Shown here one piece after another: positions 14,142 to 28,400 of a stretch of 64,000 bases of DNA. Position 1 is the first letter of the stretch. Each line of letters begins with the position of its first letter. The notes under the pieces were generated by a model, which saw only the letters and a list, made by a program, of their open reading frames with translations, ran no database searches and was not told where the DNA came from. Source of the DNA: Bombyx mori (Eukaryota > Arthropoda > Insecta > Lepidoptera > Bombycidae); the NCBI RefSeq assembly GCF_030269925.1, contig NC_085128.1:7256501-7320500 (forward strand), in the 5' to 3' direction. Position numbers and translations under genes: made by a program.

Positions 14142-14419
14142 TGAGTCGTCTATTATCAAAGCCGGCAATCTGACTTTTGGACAATGATTGGTAAATCAGA
14201 AAAACGAATTATTGACTTTGTATTCCATTGGCAGTCACAAAACTCTTCGGAACGACATCTTAGATAAATAACAGGTTAACTATTAACCTTCATTTAATGC
14301 AGGTTTTGAACCGTATTCTTTGAAGGAGCCGATTATATTCAAATTAATCTGTATTGACATATCAATAACATTTTTTTGTCCAAATGCACAGATTGCCACC
14401 TTTGATAATAGACGACTCA
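14142..14419. mobile_element. 278-bp MITE with about 30-bp terminal inverted repeats, copy 1
   Basis: Both ends read inward as TGAGTCGTCTATTATCAAAG followed by a GGCAATCTG-like block, giving near-perfect inverted repeats of about 30 bp. TA dinucleotides flank both ends (14140-14141 and 14420-14421), as expected of a TA target duplication in the Tc1/mariner superfamily. There is no transposase. A second copy of identical length lies at 31856-32133. Confidence 0.85.
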
Positions 14420-16680
14420 TATGGCCAAGTTGCTGCCTATAAGCTACAAGCTGTTGCATAAACCCCAACTTGATTAAAATAAGCGGTTATCTGACACTGA
14501 TGCTGGCTTGCGGTTTGGTAGGATACTAAGTAATTTACTAAATGACTTCTTTATTTTTTCGGAAATAATTGTCGAATTTACAACTTTCCGACCTAGCTGG
14601 TCGCAAACGTGTCGAATAAGAGATTAAGAAGACATCACTAGCAACTTCTATACTTTTAAGGATGTCTAGCTTATAGGTATAATCAAGATAATTAAATAGA
14701 GTACATAATCTATATGTCATGATGCTGTACATATTCACTGTCCATTTTGTAAAGCTACTAGAGTCCGGATAAAATCAATAGGTTTGTATTTACGAGTTGT
14801 ATAAACCAAATGAATTATTTAACACAAGTAAACAGGTTAGGTAATAGAAATAAAATAAATAGGTACTAACAAATTATTTTATTAGAATCTGTCTATGACA
14901 CGATGGATCCTTGGCCGTGTGATGACGAAGGGGCAACGAATTATTTACAGTTAATAGTTGTTGTAGCGAACATTGCACTTAAAATAAGACCATCAACGTC
15001 TTAATACTAATTGAAAATAACTTAAAAAAATAGTACACGTATGATTCCTAGGTGTAGCATGTAAATGTATGTAAAATACATGGACTTCAACATCTGCGTA
15101 AGGCCATTAAATACGAAACATGGGCTCTCACAAAACAATTGAGTGAGAAACTTGCCCCTAGACAATGATTGATCATAGAAAATCGAACAGAAGTGTGAAC
15201 TATTTCAGACTTAAAGGCAGGAACATCAATAACTCGTCAATGATGTACACACAATAATTGATAGGTCAATTTAAAAAAAAGCGAGTCCAACAGGACCTAT
15301 TACCGGTACACCGGTAGACTTCGTTCATACTTAAATTATTAATTCTTAGACATTAATCTTATATTGCAACTGTCCAAAAATTTTTTAGGTCATTTAGAGG
15401 TGTTTGTTCTTACTCTCCTAAGCTGTAACAATTAAAGTGCAGACTAACGCCATCTATCAAAAAGTTAGATTTTCCACAGAAATATTGGAACAAAGTTCCT
15501 TACCGCATGTTTTGTTTGCGAACTGAGGAGCTAGATTGAAAAAAGTATAAATAAGAAAAAGGACACTAAAAGCGACATCTATAAGCCATAATTGTTGAGA
15601 TATTTCTCGATCATCTTGGAAACTGAAACTTTGTATCGCTTCAGCTTACCTTAAATTTTGGGAATATGTAAAAATGTTTTATAAGTTCATGATAATTAAT
15701 AAAATAGTGATATTTTTTTACTAACATACCAAAAAAAATTCTGTTATACTAACTTGGTTTTTTATTTATTTTTATTTCAGAACCTACTTATTTTTATTAC
15801 TTAATACAAACAGAAACAAAAAATAGGTATAGCAAAAAGAAATCCATTTCAACCTCTTTTTAAACCCTTTTCACTATTTTTGATGTGTAAAATAAGATTC
15901 ACTGTTTAAATGTTTGCTATAAAGATAGTTAGTTTAATTATTTGCATCTGTGTAGCAAATTCATTTTTTCATCTTTTAGTACGTATTGACATCTATGGGT
16001 GATTGAAATTCAAGTAGATAACGCTGTTGATCTGATTGAAAACCTCTTACCAATAAAAACTTCTAATTATCCATTTAACAATGAAGGATCTAAAACAACA
16101 TTAAAATACTTAGTAGAGAAATTATATTTCAGAAGTTATATAGAAGCATGGAGTATTTTATGGCATACTGCCATCTTTCGATACAACATGTAACTAAATC
16201 ATTTGATAAAGGCATAAAGTAATATTGCCATTACAGGAGTAGAATTTTCTTCAGTCCAAATTATTAACTTGAACTATTAATAAGCAAACAGATAGATAGT
16301 CATAGCTCATTAGTCATTTTGTGGTCATAACTAGTATAAAATATACTTACTTTTATGACAGAGTCTTATCTATAAATTTGAGGCACAAAGTGACCTACTA
16401 AGCCTTCAGCCAGTTATGTAACCAATGCCACAGCATTAAGCGGTTCTCTTGTTACATAATCTTGTAAAAACCTTAATATAACATAGGTTATTGTAAAACT
16501 AAGTAATTGTTAACATAATTAAGGTGAAAAAATACACAGATTAGGGTTAAAACTTTAATGAAAAATATTATAATAAGTAGAAAATTTGGTATAAGAGTTG
16601 GTATAAGCTTCCAGGCGCAGCAACCTAGGGATAGGTTAGAAAAAAATTTAATGTAGAAAAACTCTAGGGAAATATGTAGA
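14420..16680. other. Intergenic, nothing recognised
   Basis: AT-rich. An open frame at 15999-16193 (+) encodes a fairly protein-like 64-residue sequence, but it lacks an ATG near its 5' end and has no convincing splice acceptor. Confidence 0.4.
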
Positions 16681-16681
16681 T

Positions 16682-17557
16682 TTATTGAGTATTCTGTTCC
16701 TCAGTTTCACAGTTCAAGCTACTCTTGAATTTTTTTGCCTGTGATTCTTCAGAATCATTTGATTCTTCCTTGCATATTTCATTAAGATTATATTTTTTAT
16801 AAGTAAAGTAGTTATCAACAATACTCAGCAAGCACATTCCTTTAATAACTTCAACTATAATGCAGAGACCTGGATTTTTGAGGTCAGCTTTGTTCTCCCT
16901 GTTTTTTACAACTACTAATTCCGCAAGCTCTTTGATGATCAAGTCTCGGGATACACTGTTATTGAATCTTTTGTTGAAAACTACAGAAAAGCTAGTTGGT
17001 TCTTTTAAGAAATACTTATCAAAAAGTTTTCCAGCGCTTTCCATTATGTCCGGAAGGTTTGCTTTACAAGTAATCATTATTGGAAGCAGTCGCATCACAT
17101 GTCTGGTTTTCTGAATTCGTGTAGCGATTAGGTCTTTTATAATGGCGGTGGTCAGTTCCTCTGGACTAGGTAAATTGGTTTTAACAAAGATACAATTTGA
17201 TGCACCCGTTTCAACCACTTGAAATCTTTTAAACCGTAAAGATTTCTGCGAATTTTTTTTTATTGAATCCACTTCCCTTCTTAGTATGTCTCCAATATCA
17301 GTCTCATCTTCAGACTCGCTCTCGGACCTATCCTCGGGAGCGTCTGACTCAGGTACTGCAGACGGTGGAACTTGCTCCACATCTAAATCTGGGTAGAGTT
17401 TACTGGCATATTCGTTCAGAAGATTATATACTTCTTTGACGCAGTCTTTTTCTCTAAAGTTACACGTGCAAAAGAAGCCCTTGAAGCCGGGTTCTAAGAA
17501 ATATTTGTTTCTTCGTTTCCTAAAGTAAAATTTCTTCTTTTTCCTCGTGTCACCCAT
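16682..17557 (-). CDS. THUMPD1: THUMP domain-containing protein 1 (tRNA acetylation adaptor, Tan1/THUMPD1 family)
   Basis: A single-exon gene of 291 residues. The N-terminus has a basic stretch (residues 5-18) followed by a conserved block with FLEPGFKGF, TCNFRE, and C-V-K-E-V-Y-NLLNEYA (about 20-52), which matches the start of animal THUMPD1. An acidic linker rich in Ser, Glu and Asp (68-90) follows. The THUMP domain spans about 145-258 (RLLPI, then CKANLPDI, then NKRFNN, ending in a short YFTYKKYNL strand). By family knowledge it binds tRNA and helps NAT10/Kre33 form N4-acetylcytidine at position 12 of tRNA-Ser and tRNA-Leu, in nucleolus or nucleoplasm. At 291 residues it is somewhat shorter than vertebrate forms (about 350), mainly because the acidic linker and C-terminal tail are short. 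The start follows from the conserved N-terminus. An AATAAA hexamer overlaps the stop codon (16681-16686), so the 3' UTR may be very short. Confidence 0.92.
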   Translation of the reverse strand: MGDTRKKKKFYFRKRRNKYFLEPGFKGFFCTCNFREKDCVKEVYNLLNEYASKLYPDLDVEQVPPSAVPESDAPEDRSESESEDETDIGDILRREVDSIKKNSQKSLRFKRFQVVETGASNCIFVKTNLPSPEELTTAIIKDLIATRIQKTRHVMRLLPIMITCKANLPDIMESAGKLFDKYFLKEPTSFSVVFNKRFNNSVSRDLIIKELAELVVVKNRENKADLKNPGLCIIVEVIKGMCLLSIVDNYFTYKKYNLNEICKEESNDSEESQAKKFKSSLNCETEEQNTQ

Positions 17558-18677
17558 GTTGAATGCACCGAATCAACTATGCAATCGATCTTTATAAGTA
17601 TGGATGATATAACAGATTATTATGTTACGTATTGAATTGAATTACTAACTCAACAACATCCAACCTTCCAACAAACCGCTTGAAACGCAAGTGTCACTGG
17701 TCAAAGTTGTCACTGTTTTGACATTTTCCTAACGGCAAGTGGTAGCTGAGCTTTTGAGCCTATTTAGCGCAAAAATGTTCTTTGATATTTTTTTCCCTAA
17801 CTTTTAGAGAATATAACATATTTGACAGGATTCTGAATCGCACTAACATTTTCAAAATAAGCTGACATATCGAAGAGGGATTTGGATGCGTATTTATCAT
17901 AGAACCAATCACGAAAGAATTAACTTTGTAACGGCGCCTAGACAGAACCTGATACAGACTGATACAGTTACAGTCGACTATTGTATTCGCCACGGAACCA
18001 TCTTTGAATAGTTTTTCTGTTCAAAAATTTATACGAATAGCAAATAAAACGTTTCTCAGATTCATTATAGGTAGGTAGGTCCCTGAGACTAATCAAGTTT
18101 TCTCTTTAATAGTATGGTATGTATTTTGTAAATATTTAAATGAAAAAGCATTTAGCCAAATTGAACTTGATTCAAAGAGTATTCTTTATTTCATTGACAT
18201 GTGATATATTTTTCCCTTCTCTGCTTTAGAAACGATTTCTCTAAAGGCTTAAACAATACCTACATTGTAAAATACGAAAAATTAAAGCAAAATATGTTTT
18301 TGTTTGATTACACTTTAATAAAGTAATCTAAATATTAAATTACGTATTAATTTCCTTAACAGTTCAAATATCCAACATGTGCTTAAATCTAATTGATAGA
18401 ATACTAAAAGAATACTTTTCGTAGACTTAATAAATTAACAATTGCATTGCTATTGTAATGTGGTTCATTTAATTTTCTTAGAACTTGCAGTATTTCGTTT
18501 TCATGACCGTTGGCAGATTGTTGACGACAGGTTTTTTCATTTTTGGGCATACCGTTATTCTGTAACAAATAATTTGGGAGTTCTTAGTCATTGGTTATTT
18601 TGAAATAATTAATTTCTGAAACAAGAAAAAACATTCTTCCGACCTTCAAGCGACAAGGGTTAAGAGTGCTTCGGACG
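17558..18677. other. Upstream region of THUMPD1, no other gene seen
   Basis: The first hundred bases or so should hold the THUMPD1 promoter, but no TATA box stands out. An open frame at 17760-17993 (-) has no recognisable domain. The rest is AT-rich and featureless. Confidence 0.4.
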
Positions 18678-18925
18678 TTTTTTTTTATTGCTTAGATGGG
18701 TGGACGAACTCACAGCCCACCTGATGTTAAGTGGTTACTGGAGCCCATAGACATCTACAACGTAAATGCGCCACCCATCTTGATATATAAGTTCTAAGAT
18801 CTCAAGTATTGTTACAACGGCTGCCCTACCCTTCAAGCCGAAAGGCATGACTGCTTCACGGCAGAAATAGGCCGGGTGGTGGTACCTACCCGCGCGGACT
18901 TACAAGAAGTCCTACCGCCAGTAAT
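18678..18925 (-). mobile_element. Bm1 SINE, 5'-truncated
   Basis: The poly-T run at 18678 marks the tail of a minus-strand copy, which runs to 'ttactggcggtagga'. It lies head-to-tail with a second minus-strand Bm1 fragment at 19056-19322. Confidence 0.9.
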
Positions 18926-19055
18926 CGTGACGTGAGTTATTTATGGTATCAGTATTCGGATAGCGCAATTGGGGAGCACTGATTAGATTCATTTTTGTTT
19001 TTCCCCTCCCCAATTATTGATAGCGTCAAAGGGCTATTCCAACTCCACCAGTTGA

Positions 19056-19322
19056 TTCACGGCAGAAAAAGCGGAGCAAGCTCATGCGGGCTCACAAGAC
19101 GCTTTGCCACCAGTACTTAATTACGCAAATTATAATTTTTGCGAGTTTGATTTTTATTACACGATGCGATTCCTTCAACGTGGAAGTAATTCGTGAATAC
19201 TTGTTAAGTACCTATTTCATTAGAAAAATTGGTGCCTGCCTGCGGGATTCGAACACCGGCACAGACGCATCGCTCGATACGAATGCACCGTGCGTATTAT
19301 CTTTAAGGCCACGATTACTTCG
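19056..19322 (-). mobile_element. Bm1 SINE, 5' half including the tRNA-derived head
   Basis: Read on the minus strand, it begins with the tRNA-like part (box-B-like 'gttcgaatcc' in the form 'gtgttcgaatcccgcaggc'). It continues through the 'tgaaggaat..atcgtgtaata' linker and 'ttataatttgcgtaatta' into the first part of the body, then stops near the middle block. It lacks the 3' tail, so this is a 3'-truncated or broken copy. Confidence 0.8.
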
Positions 19323-19477
19323 TCCTTCTGTGATCATCCCTATTTTCCTTTTCACTTTACCTTTCTATCAAACTCTCATTAGTTATCATAAGTACCAGTG
19401 TTGTAAGTTATGCGTTAACAGTCAGCCATTTGAGGTTAGTAAAATAATTATGATCAAATATAATAATTTCTATTTCC

Positions 19478-22400
19478 TTACTCAGTATTGTATTCGATCG
19501 ACGAAAGTTTTATATATTCGATGAAAATACTTGGGGATTTTATTAATCTCCACGTCATTGGGTTGAATAATGAGGCTTCGTACTTCCATTCAACTATTAC
19601 GTACAGAGGGGGGTTACCGGCATCTTGGAAAGCCAGCATTTTCGTTTCAATTTCTCCGGGCTTGTAATATTTTCTGGAAAAAAAAGGTAGACAAATTAGT
19701 GTTATAGTAATTTTGTACTTTATTGTCTAACAAAAAAAAACAACTTAAAAATAAATAAATTGAAAACATGAGCTCAGTTAAATGAGCTACCGTACTTTGA
19801 CGTCCACAGTTCAATGGCTGTGACGTCATATGTATGCGTTTTTCGTTAGTCGGCAACTTGGTAACGTCAGTATTTATAAGGTCAGAAATTCAACCCTTTC
19901 TAGACGCACGGCCCCACGTCTGCAGTTTGGGTTTTAGTAACATCAGATGGGCCCAAACGATATCTACCATTTACGTCAATAACAAATTAGCATACAAATA
20001 TAATTCACAATTAACATAGAATACCATTGTTGTACTCTAAGATATAATTTATAAATTTAAAAATTTTTTTTTTGATGTAACAGATTTATAAAACTGCTGA
20101 ATTAAATTGACATAATACATATATGCGACAATTTATTTATTTAGCACAAGCTTCGTATAAGTTTATAGGATATAATTAAAAATATTGTATATAATAATGA
20201 AGAAATAAACAATAATTGTTGTGTTTCAATTTCGACTAGCTAATTAATAGGTTCAACATCAAGACCTATTAAGTTTTTATGGCGTAAATAACAATTACGT
20301 AATTCGTTTATACTTTTGTAATCGCAGTTTAAATATACAAATTAAATATATAGGTCAAATAGCAATCGTTTAAGAAGTCACACAGGAGATATTTATCTAC
20401 AGCGCCCATGTTTTAGTTAAGTTCTAACGGAGAATAATATTTATCTGGAATTTTACAATCCTAAAATGCAAACAAAACTACTCAAAAGGTTATTTAAATT
20501 TGAAGCTACATAGTAATGAATCTGGGCTCGATTTTAATAAAAAAAAGTAGTTTATTATATTTACTTATAACAAATCATATAATGGAATATTCCGTTCTAT
20601 ATTAACCAATACTGATGTTACGTAATGTTGATGACGTCATCATTTTATAAACAATTCACAGTCTCCGCCTTCCTTATATAAGAGTTGGAAATACAATTCG
20701 ATTATATCAGAAACTGCGATAAAGTAGTTCAGTGTTGAATTACAATTTATAATATTAAGATCGTATCTTTAAGAATTCTTATACAATCCAGTCTTGTTAT
20801 TCAGACCTAACGCCAATCGAAAAATTATCTCAGGGTCGATTTGCTTAAATATTTGACAGAGCTTATTGAAACGCAATAAAGGAATTTCCGTCGTCCACCT
20901 TCATATGTTAGGTGGAAGTCTCAAATCAAAGCAGATGTGATCTACTCTTTCTTGGAATACATTAAAGCAGTCGGTGGTGTTATATAGGTAGAAATATACG
21001 AAAACATTACAATAGTTTAATGAAACTAGTTTCAACTTACTGTTCCGGATTGAGGGATCTCCGATCGGTTTTATTATTGTTTCTGTCCACCAAAGTGATC
21101 GTTACCTTACCGGATTCCGGTCCGTGATTCTTACTCTCCGTCGAATTCGCTACTTTCAAAACGACTTTGTAATGTACTTCTAAAATAAATAAATAAAAGA
21201 ATACATTAAAATAACAGTAACAATAAAAAACTCGAAGCCGCAAATTATTATTATCTTATGTTTTTTTAAATTATGATTAATGCTGAATGTGTGAAATAGG
21301 CTCATTTATTGAATAGGTTGTATGTTGATGACATACTCTTCACCCCGGACTGCCAATGGGTGTAAAAAGTTTGAAGTCGATTTAATAAGTGAGTTTGGAA
21401 CATTGCAATCATAAGTTTTAGTTTAAAAAGTAGGTTAGCCGATGTTTCATTACAGTGAAGACGAAACAGTTAATGAGATTTAACAACCTCTTAGCACCGG
21501 GTAGGACATAAGTTCTGATTCTATTTAAGTCTCATCTGACTTGGTGTTTACTTTTTGGTAACGGTATTAAATGTAATTGAGCATTATTTATTTATTTATA
21601 ACACTTCATGTAAAATTTACATAATTTTTTTTTATTGCTTAGATAGGTGGACGAGCTCACAGCCCATCTGGTGTTAAGTGGTTACTGGAGCCCATAGACA
21701 TCCACAACGTAAATGCGCCACCCATCTTGAGATATAAGTTCTAAGGTCTCAAGTTAGTTGCAACGGCTGCCCCACCCTTCAAACCGAAACGCATTATTGC
21801 TTCACGGCAGAAATAGGCAGGATGGTGGTACCCACCCGCGCGGACTCACAAGAGGTCCTACCACCAGTAAAGTTACATTGGCGGACTTAATGCGTAAGGC
21901 ATTATTCTCTACCAATCAATCAAAGGTAGTGCAGAGAAAATAGTGGTAGGTGTAATGAAATTTATATTAAATTACTAATACGTACATACATATATACTCA
22001 AATATATACATATATATGTTTATACAGTATTCAAAGGAATATATGTATTAAACAAAAAATAACTAAACTGTATGTTACTTACTGCAATAAGGTTTCGCGT
22101 TACCGGTTAGCGAATAAAGAGCTATATTAGTATTCGTATCGACGAGCCCGCCTATTTGAAGATGTTTGTATAAGTCATACGAGTGATATCCCATTGGTAT
22201 ACAGAAGTGTTTGTTGTCGCAGTTTGTGCAATTGCCAGCTAGGAACGCCTAGAAAAAAAAAAATAAAAAAAAAATATTATCGTATTGTCGTCGATTACTA
22301 GAATAATCTACGTGTTTCATTTGAATATTTAAGTAAAGGTAAACGTAGTATTATGCTAAATTGAACTGACGCAGTCTTAGGTTACAAGATGTGATAAAAT

Positions 22401-25400
22401 CTTTAGCAGAACCGATAAAAAAACAAAATCGTGTCAAAAGCTACGAAACAAAAACGGTTGATGAATTAACAGAGAAAATGAACCTTAAATGTTTTATCTC
22501 TGCATACCTATATATATATTACATATAGAGACATGTTATATTTGAAAAAAAAAAAGTACATATTATGATATTCGAGAAAGATATAGAGCAAGATTAAAAC
22601 CTTGTTGTATAATTACTCTTGCCCTTGTACTCTGTATCCTTATGGTCGTGTTTCTTCTAACAGCTGTGTGTACACAATATATAAATTAAAATACATATAG
22701 AAATAGGTTAACGATTAATTATTCGAGACCATTTAAATTAACCATGGTCATCCATCCGACGTTTACAGCATGTATCAAGTTTATTTTAAATGGTTAATTA
22801 AAATTAATGAGATCTTATTACAAATAAGTCTAAATGCTCTATATTTTATGTTTAAATCTATTTAATTAAAAACTGTACTTTTGAATTTCAAATATGCCGA
22901 TATATAGATATACCGAGTGTTGATTTTAAACACATTTGAGTGCATTTTTATTTTATAATTGTGTGTTTAATTGTGCCAGTTTTTTTTACTATCAAGTTGT
23001 ATCTTTATACTTTTCATTGTTATGTGGTTTAATTTTCTCATTCTCTAGGTTATTTTACCGTCTCTCGTTTGTACTAAATTTTTGAAGCACACGTTTTTAA
23101 AGAAATTAAAAACCATAATTGCAACGATTTAAAAAAAGGGAAATAAATATTGATTTCGATTATTTTGCAAATATTATTAGCCAAAACGAAGACAGAATAA
23201 AATGTATTTAAACAAGTCATCAGTGCATAGCAGTGTGAACTGCATGAAAAACTTTAATATTACACTGTATACATATTACTATAAGCAACTTCCACTGTTC
23301 GAAATGGGAGGTTTTAAAATATATCTCATCATGAATAAAAATCTAAGCAAAAGGTCGGCTAGTTTTTATCTCACTCAACTCCAAAGAGTTAAAAAAACCC
23401 ATCTCCGAGTTTAACTCGCCTTTTGACCTAAATTACCTACAAATTATCTTTTTTGTATGTCGCTTAGCACTTGGGCCAACAATTTTCTGGGCTACAATTA
23501 TGAGTTGGTTGTGTATTTCACAAGAATACTCGCAATGCGAAACCTGTCGTGAATCTTGTGGAAAGATTATGTCCAAACGTCGACGCCTGCAGGCTGATAA
23601 TGATGAAATGCCAGAATTACATATTTCAATACATTTTTGGCAAAGGAATTATTTGAGGTCTGAAGAAAGTGAATCGGTTTCATTATTTTAAAATTATAAG
23701 CATATAATGTTTTAAGCGCATAATAGCGCAAATGAAAGCAATTAAAAATAAAGTAGTAATTATGATAGGATGTCCGTTTTTTTTAAATTACTTCGAGTTA
23801 ATTGCTGTTAGTGCGTAGTAAAGTTCGATTACTCACTTCATGAGATTCACATTGTATCGCCATGAAGGGACACGTGGGTGCAATACTTTCCGTGAAGTAC
23901 TCGTGGCTTCTTTCGTGGTTGCAGCCTACGTACTTGACGACTTGTTGGTACGAAGCGCTTTGGTTGGGCGAGTCAGATTGCTTGCAACCGGGCTGGGTCG
24001 AACCGCCATTTGGATAGAAATCCACGTGGCCTATCGGTTCTGATATTCCGAAACCTGGAAAGAGAAAAAAATCATTGATTCCTAGTTTATTCATTTACAA
24101 ATTTATATATTGTAGTAAAGTGAGAACATTTTTCTACATTAATGAATACAAATAACGTTTTTTTTTTTCAAATGAATTAATTTTACTTCTTTCGAATGTC
24201 AAGGCATTGAAACCACGCGGAACGCGACTATTAACAATGAATCATAAACATTTGGAATTTCTTACTGTGTCTATGTCTAGCAGTTAACATAATTCTAAAT
24301 TAAATGTGCTCGGTAAGCTTACCTGAGAAATAAAGAGGCATCGCGTTGCTGTGAATGATATCGACATATTTAGCATCAGATCTGTCCAAGCGAACCAAAG
24401 TCACCGTCCTGCTGAAGTACGGGGCGGCCGGATCCAAACCAGTTATTCGTCCTAGTTTCAAATTGAACTTCTGTAAATTAATCATTATGTTTAATTGTCA
24501 AACGGCATATGAATATTAGATGTAGACTTTTGTAAAAAAATTGTAACCTTCTGCAATTCGTGGCCACAATAACCGCCTAAATGGGCGCCGAGTGAATGAC
24601 CAATGAAATGAAAATTATCTATATGTGGCAACTGCAAAACTTCCTGAAATAAAAAAGTAAACGTTGTACCTTAAGTCAAGTCAAAAAATAAAAAAAAATC
24701 GCTATTAATACAATGGTACTTACATAAATATTGTGTATCAAGTGGGCGGTCATAACTCCGACCAATCTAATATTAGCAACCGATTGTCCATACGGAGGTT
24801 GGGAACCCCCACGCCAGTCAACTATGATCACTGTGGCTGATTCGTTACCGTCAATGTCTAAGAGGGCATTTGCTAGATTTTCAATCTGCAAATGGCAAAT
24901 TTTGTTGTTTACTTTTAATATGACGTCGAAATTTTAATATTGCGTTAAGGCCTGCCCCACCCTTCGAAGCGAAATGTACGACAGCTTCGGGGCAAAAAAG
25001 AAGCAACTTGTGATAATTATCCGCGCAGACTCGGAATACGATCTACCATCAATAATCATTACCTTAATTATATATTTGATGGGGTTTCATTTTTATTACA
25101 CTTCAAACGTACACATTAGCACACAAAGTAGGTGATCAAGAAGTGTGAAGTGGTTTAAACATATATAACGTAAAAAAATGGATGTGGTAAGTTTTTTCGC
25201 GGTATAGTAACGTCACTCGCATCACGCGGCACGGAAGTTTGTGATTAGTTTAAAGGTTATTAATTTAGAGTTTAGATTATTGCGGTAGGCAGTGGCTTGG
25301 CTCTGCCCCTGGTATCGCTGAAGTCCATGGGCGACGGTAACCACTCACCATCAGGTGGGCCCTATGCTCGTCTGCCTACAAGGGCAATAAAAAAAAATGT

Positions 25401-28400
25401 GGGTGTAGTCGTAATTGTTACTGTTACAACTGAGAGCTAATAACTTAATGCCCTTATGAAATTACAACTTTAATTACTTCATATTAAATAAAGATACTAA
25501 TATCGTGATATACCTACATATATTTTTATATAAAATGCGTCAGAAGTACACCTAAAAATATATATCAATATCTCAGTTGTTTTTACACGATGCACGCATG
25601 ACGGCGGACCTCTAGCATTGAATTTGATTGTATTTATATAGATTATAGAAACACGCAGAAATAGACAGACGGATATTCAAAAGAAAATTTTTGAAGATTT
25701 CGTTTCTAGTGAAAATAAATTTATAACGCTGTTTGAAATTAAAGAAATCCCTACGCGACGCGCAAGTGCCCTTGAAAATCAACTAAAGTTTCATGATTAT
25801 GTCTAAAAACTTAAACAAAGCTATTTCAATCTTATGCGTCATTCGATTTTCCCTGTCAATATGTTTGGAATAACCGTAAGTAAACAGATTACCCATTTCT
25901 TGTGACCTCCTTCCAAGAAGCCGTGCGATATGAAGTAAAACGGTCCATTCGCATCAAGATTGGCATTTTGTATTCTGTCCGTATTATCGGCATGAAGCAA
26001 CACTGGTATTTTTCGGTTCCGACGAGTAAAAGTTGGATACCTGCAGAAAACAATGTTATTTTCTTATAATTTAAATTTTCACAATCTGTACAGACAAATG
26101 CTTGTGGTCATAAAATGCAGAGCGCTCAATTAACGCGCTCTCCAATCTCTCAGAAAATATCTTTTAATTGTACAAAAATAACAAAATGCTGCGAAAACCT
26201 TGAAGAATAGTCATTCCGTGGTTTGATAGAACGTAACAAAAACCTATCACTGGAAACATACTATGGACAAATGCAATTGTTCCAAGTAATGTCTATAAAT
26301 TCCTCTCAGCTCTTTTTTTTGTTACTAGTGCAGGCAGAGGAGTATATGGCCCACCTGATGAACAGTGGTTACCGTCGCTTATGGACGTCAGCAATGCCAG
26401 GGACAAAACCAAGACGCTGCCTACCGCTTAATACGCTCCACAAGCCTCGTTTGAAGAAGGACATATCAGGGCTCGTGTTAGCTCGTGGGTAATCTACTAC
26501 TACATTTTAATTTTAAAGCTGCGAGAAACCAGTAAAGCCAAATTACATAACCTGGAAAAAAACCCCTTCAATTAACCTCTCTTTGAGACGTCGTCTTTAG
26601 TAAACAAATTCTAGAAGTTTCAGGTCAGTACACCTAAAGCATTCAATCTTTTAGATAACGCATACATTGCAACAAAAAACAAATAAATTATTTATTTATC
26701 GTGACGGTTGTACACGCGCCACATGCAATTACAGAACATAAATATTTGTTTTGTCTTCATTTGCTATTGATTGATGTCACGGACGAGCCCCCCGACTCTT
26801 ATCGTCCCGAGACATTTTAATATGCTCAACACAACATACTATACATATAATCAATACGCACATATTGTGAGTCCACGAAGCGGATCCTACTCGTATAATC
26901 AGCTCCACTGATATTAAGGTCCCGAGGTTTAGGTTTAGTATTGATTACACGCGAAATAAACAACTTTTAATACGAAATTGCGAAGTGACTTAATAACATA
27001 AATTATGAAAGTGCCGATGCACCACGCCCTCTCATTTATGTATATAATTAATGATGTTATTAGACCGCTCAGTAAGCGTGGCTGATAAACATGCACTTTG
27101 ATTTTGTTTACTATTCAATTAATAATTATATGGAATGTCACTAATACTGGTATAGAGAGAGAACATACTTTATTGCACACCAAAACACAATGAACATTAG
27201 AAAAGTCAACAAGGAGATACGTTTGTACAACAGGCGGTCTTATCGCTAAAAGCGATTTCTTCCAGACAACCGTTTAATTACCCAAAATTCTGGACAGATA
27301 AAGATACAGCAGGTATGTTGCGGTGTACTATTAATAATATATTATTAAAGAAAATACAAACATAGAATAAATAGATATATACCATTAAATATAATATGAA
27401 ATCACTATATGATTTATATTCCAATATACTTACATAGGTTCACATAATACATCAACGGTATGGATAAAGCATAAACAGCAAACAACACTAGGCGGATAGG
27501 TAAAGTTCTTTCACCATTATTTTAAAGCAGTTTAAAGTTGGAGCACTTCTCACTACATCCGGCAGAAAATTCCACAATCGAACCGCCTGGATGGTGAATG
27601 AGTTATCAAAGAATGATGATGAATGCGCCCGCCTTTTCAGTCTCAGGCTATCCGATGATCTCAGGGAAAAACTATGCGTATCACCTAGGAACTTGAAACG
27701 TTCTTTGAGATATATAAAGAGAATACAATATAGTAAAGAATGGACATGAGTATTACGGCGAAGGCGAATTGGCAACCACTTGAGTTTAGCGCAAAATTCA
27801 GATACATGATCATATTTCCGTAAACGAAATATGAATCTTATGCATAAATTTTGTAACCGCTCAAGTTTATCAAGTTGTGTTTCGGTTAAATCAGTATAGC
27901 TGGCATCGGCGTAGTCAAGAATTGGAAGGAGAGATTGTGCAAACGCAGTTTTAGTGGCAGTTGGAAAAAAAAATCGTAACCGTCTTAAAGATCCAGCTGA
28001 TGCAAACACCTTACGGCAAACCTCTTTTATCTGTGCATTCCATGAAAATTTTTGATCAATTAAGATTCTTTTATTAAATTTTTCACATTATTGGTAGCTG
28101 TACCTACACAATTTATGGATATGCAAATTATGACATATTGATTCATTTTTGCCTTTTTTTTATTTTTTTTTATTGCTTAGATGAGTGGACGAGCTCACAG
28201 CCCACCTGGTGTTAAGTGGTTACTGGAGCCCATAGACATCTACAGTCAAACCTGGATAAGCGAGAGTTCAAGGGAGCACAATCTCATTCTCGCTTATAGA
28301 GGTTTCACACTAAGCCGAGTTTCTCGCTAATGCTCCCTCTGAATTTCGATTCGCGATTTTCCGCATTCAAATGCATTCACTATTTTAAGTTTATGACTTT

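Noticed and set aside
15999..16193. 64-residue frame that looks protein-like
   Set aside because: No ATG near the start, upstream in-frame stop, no good acceptor; no family recognised.
20820..20990. Possible lipase exon with frame [11 protein letters not shown] on the minus strand
   Set aside because: No acceptor at its start, and the true PLAT terminal exon was found at 19478-19673 with perfect phase.
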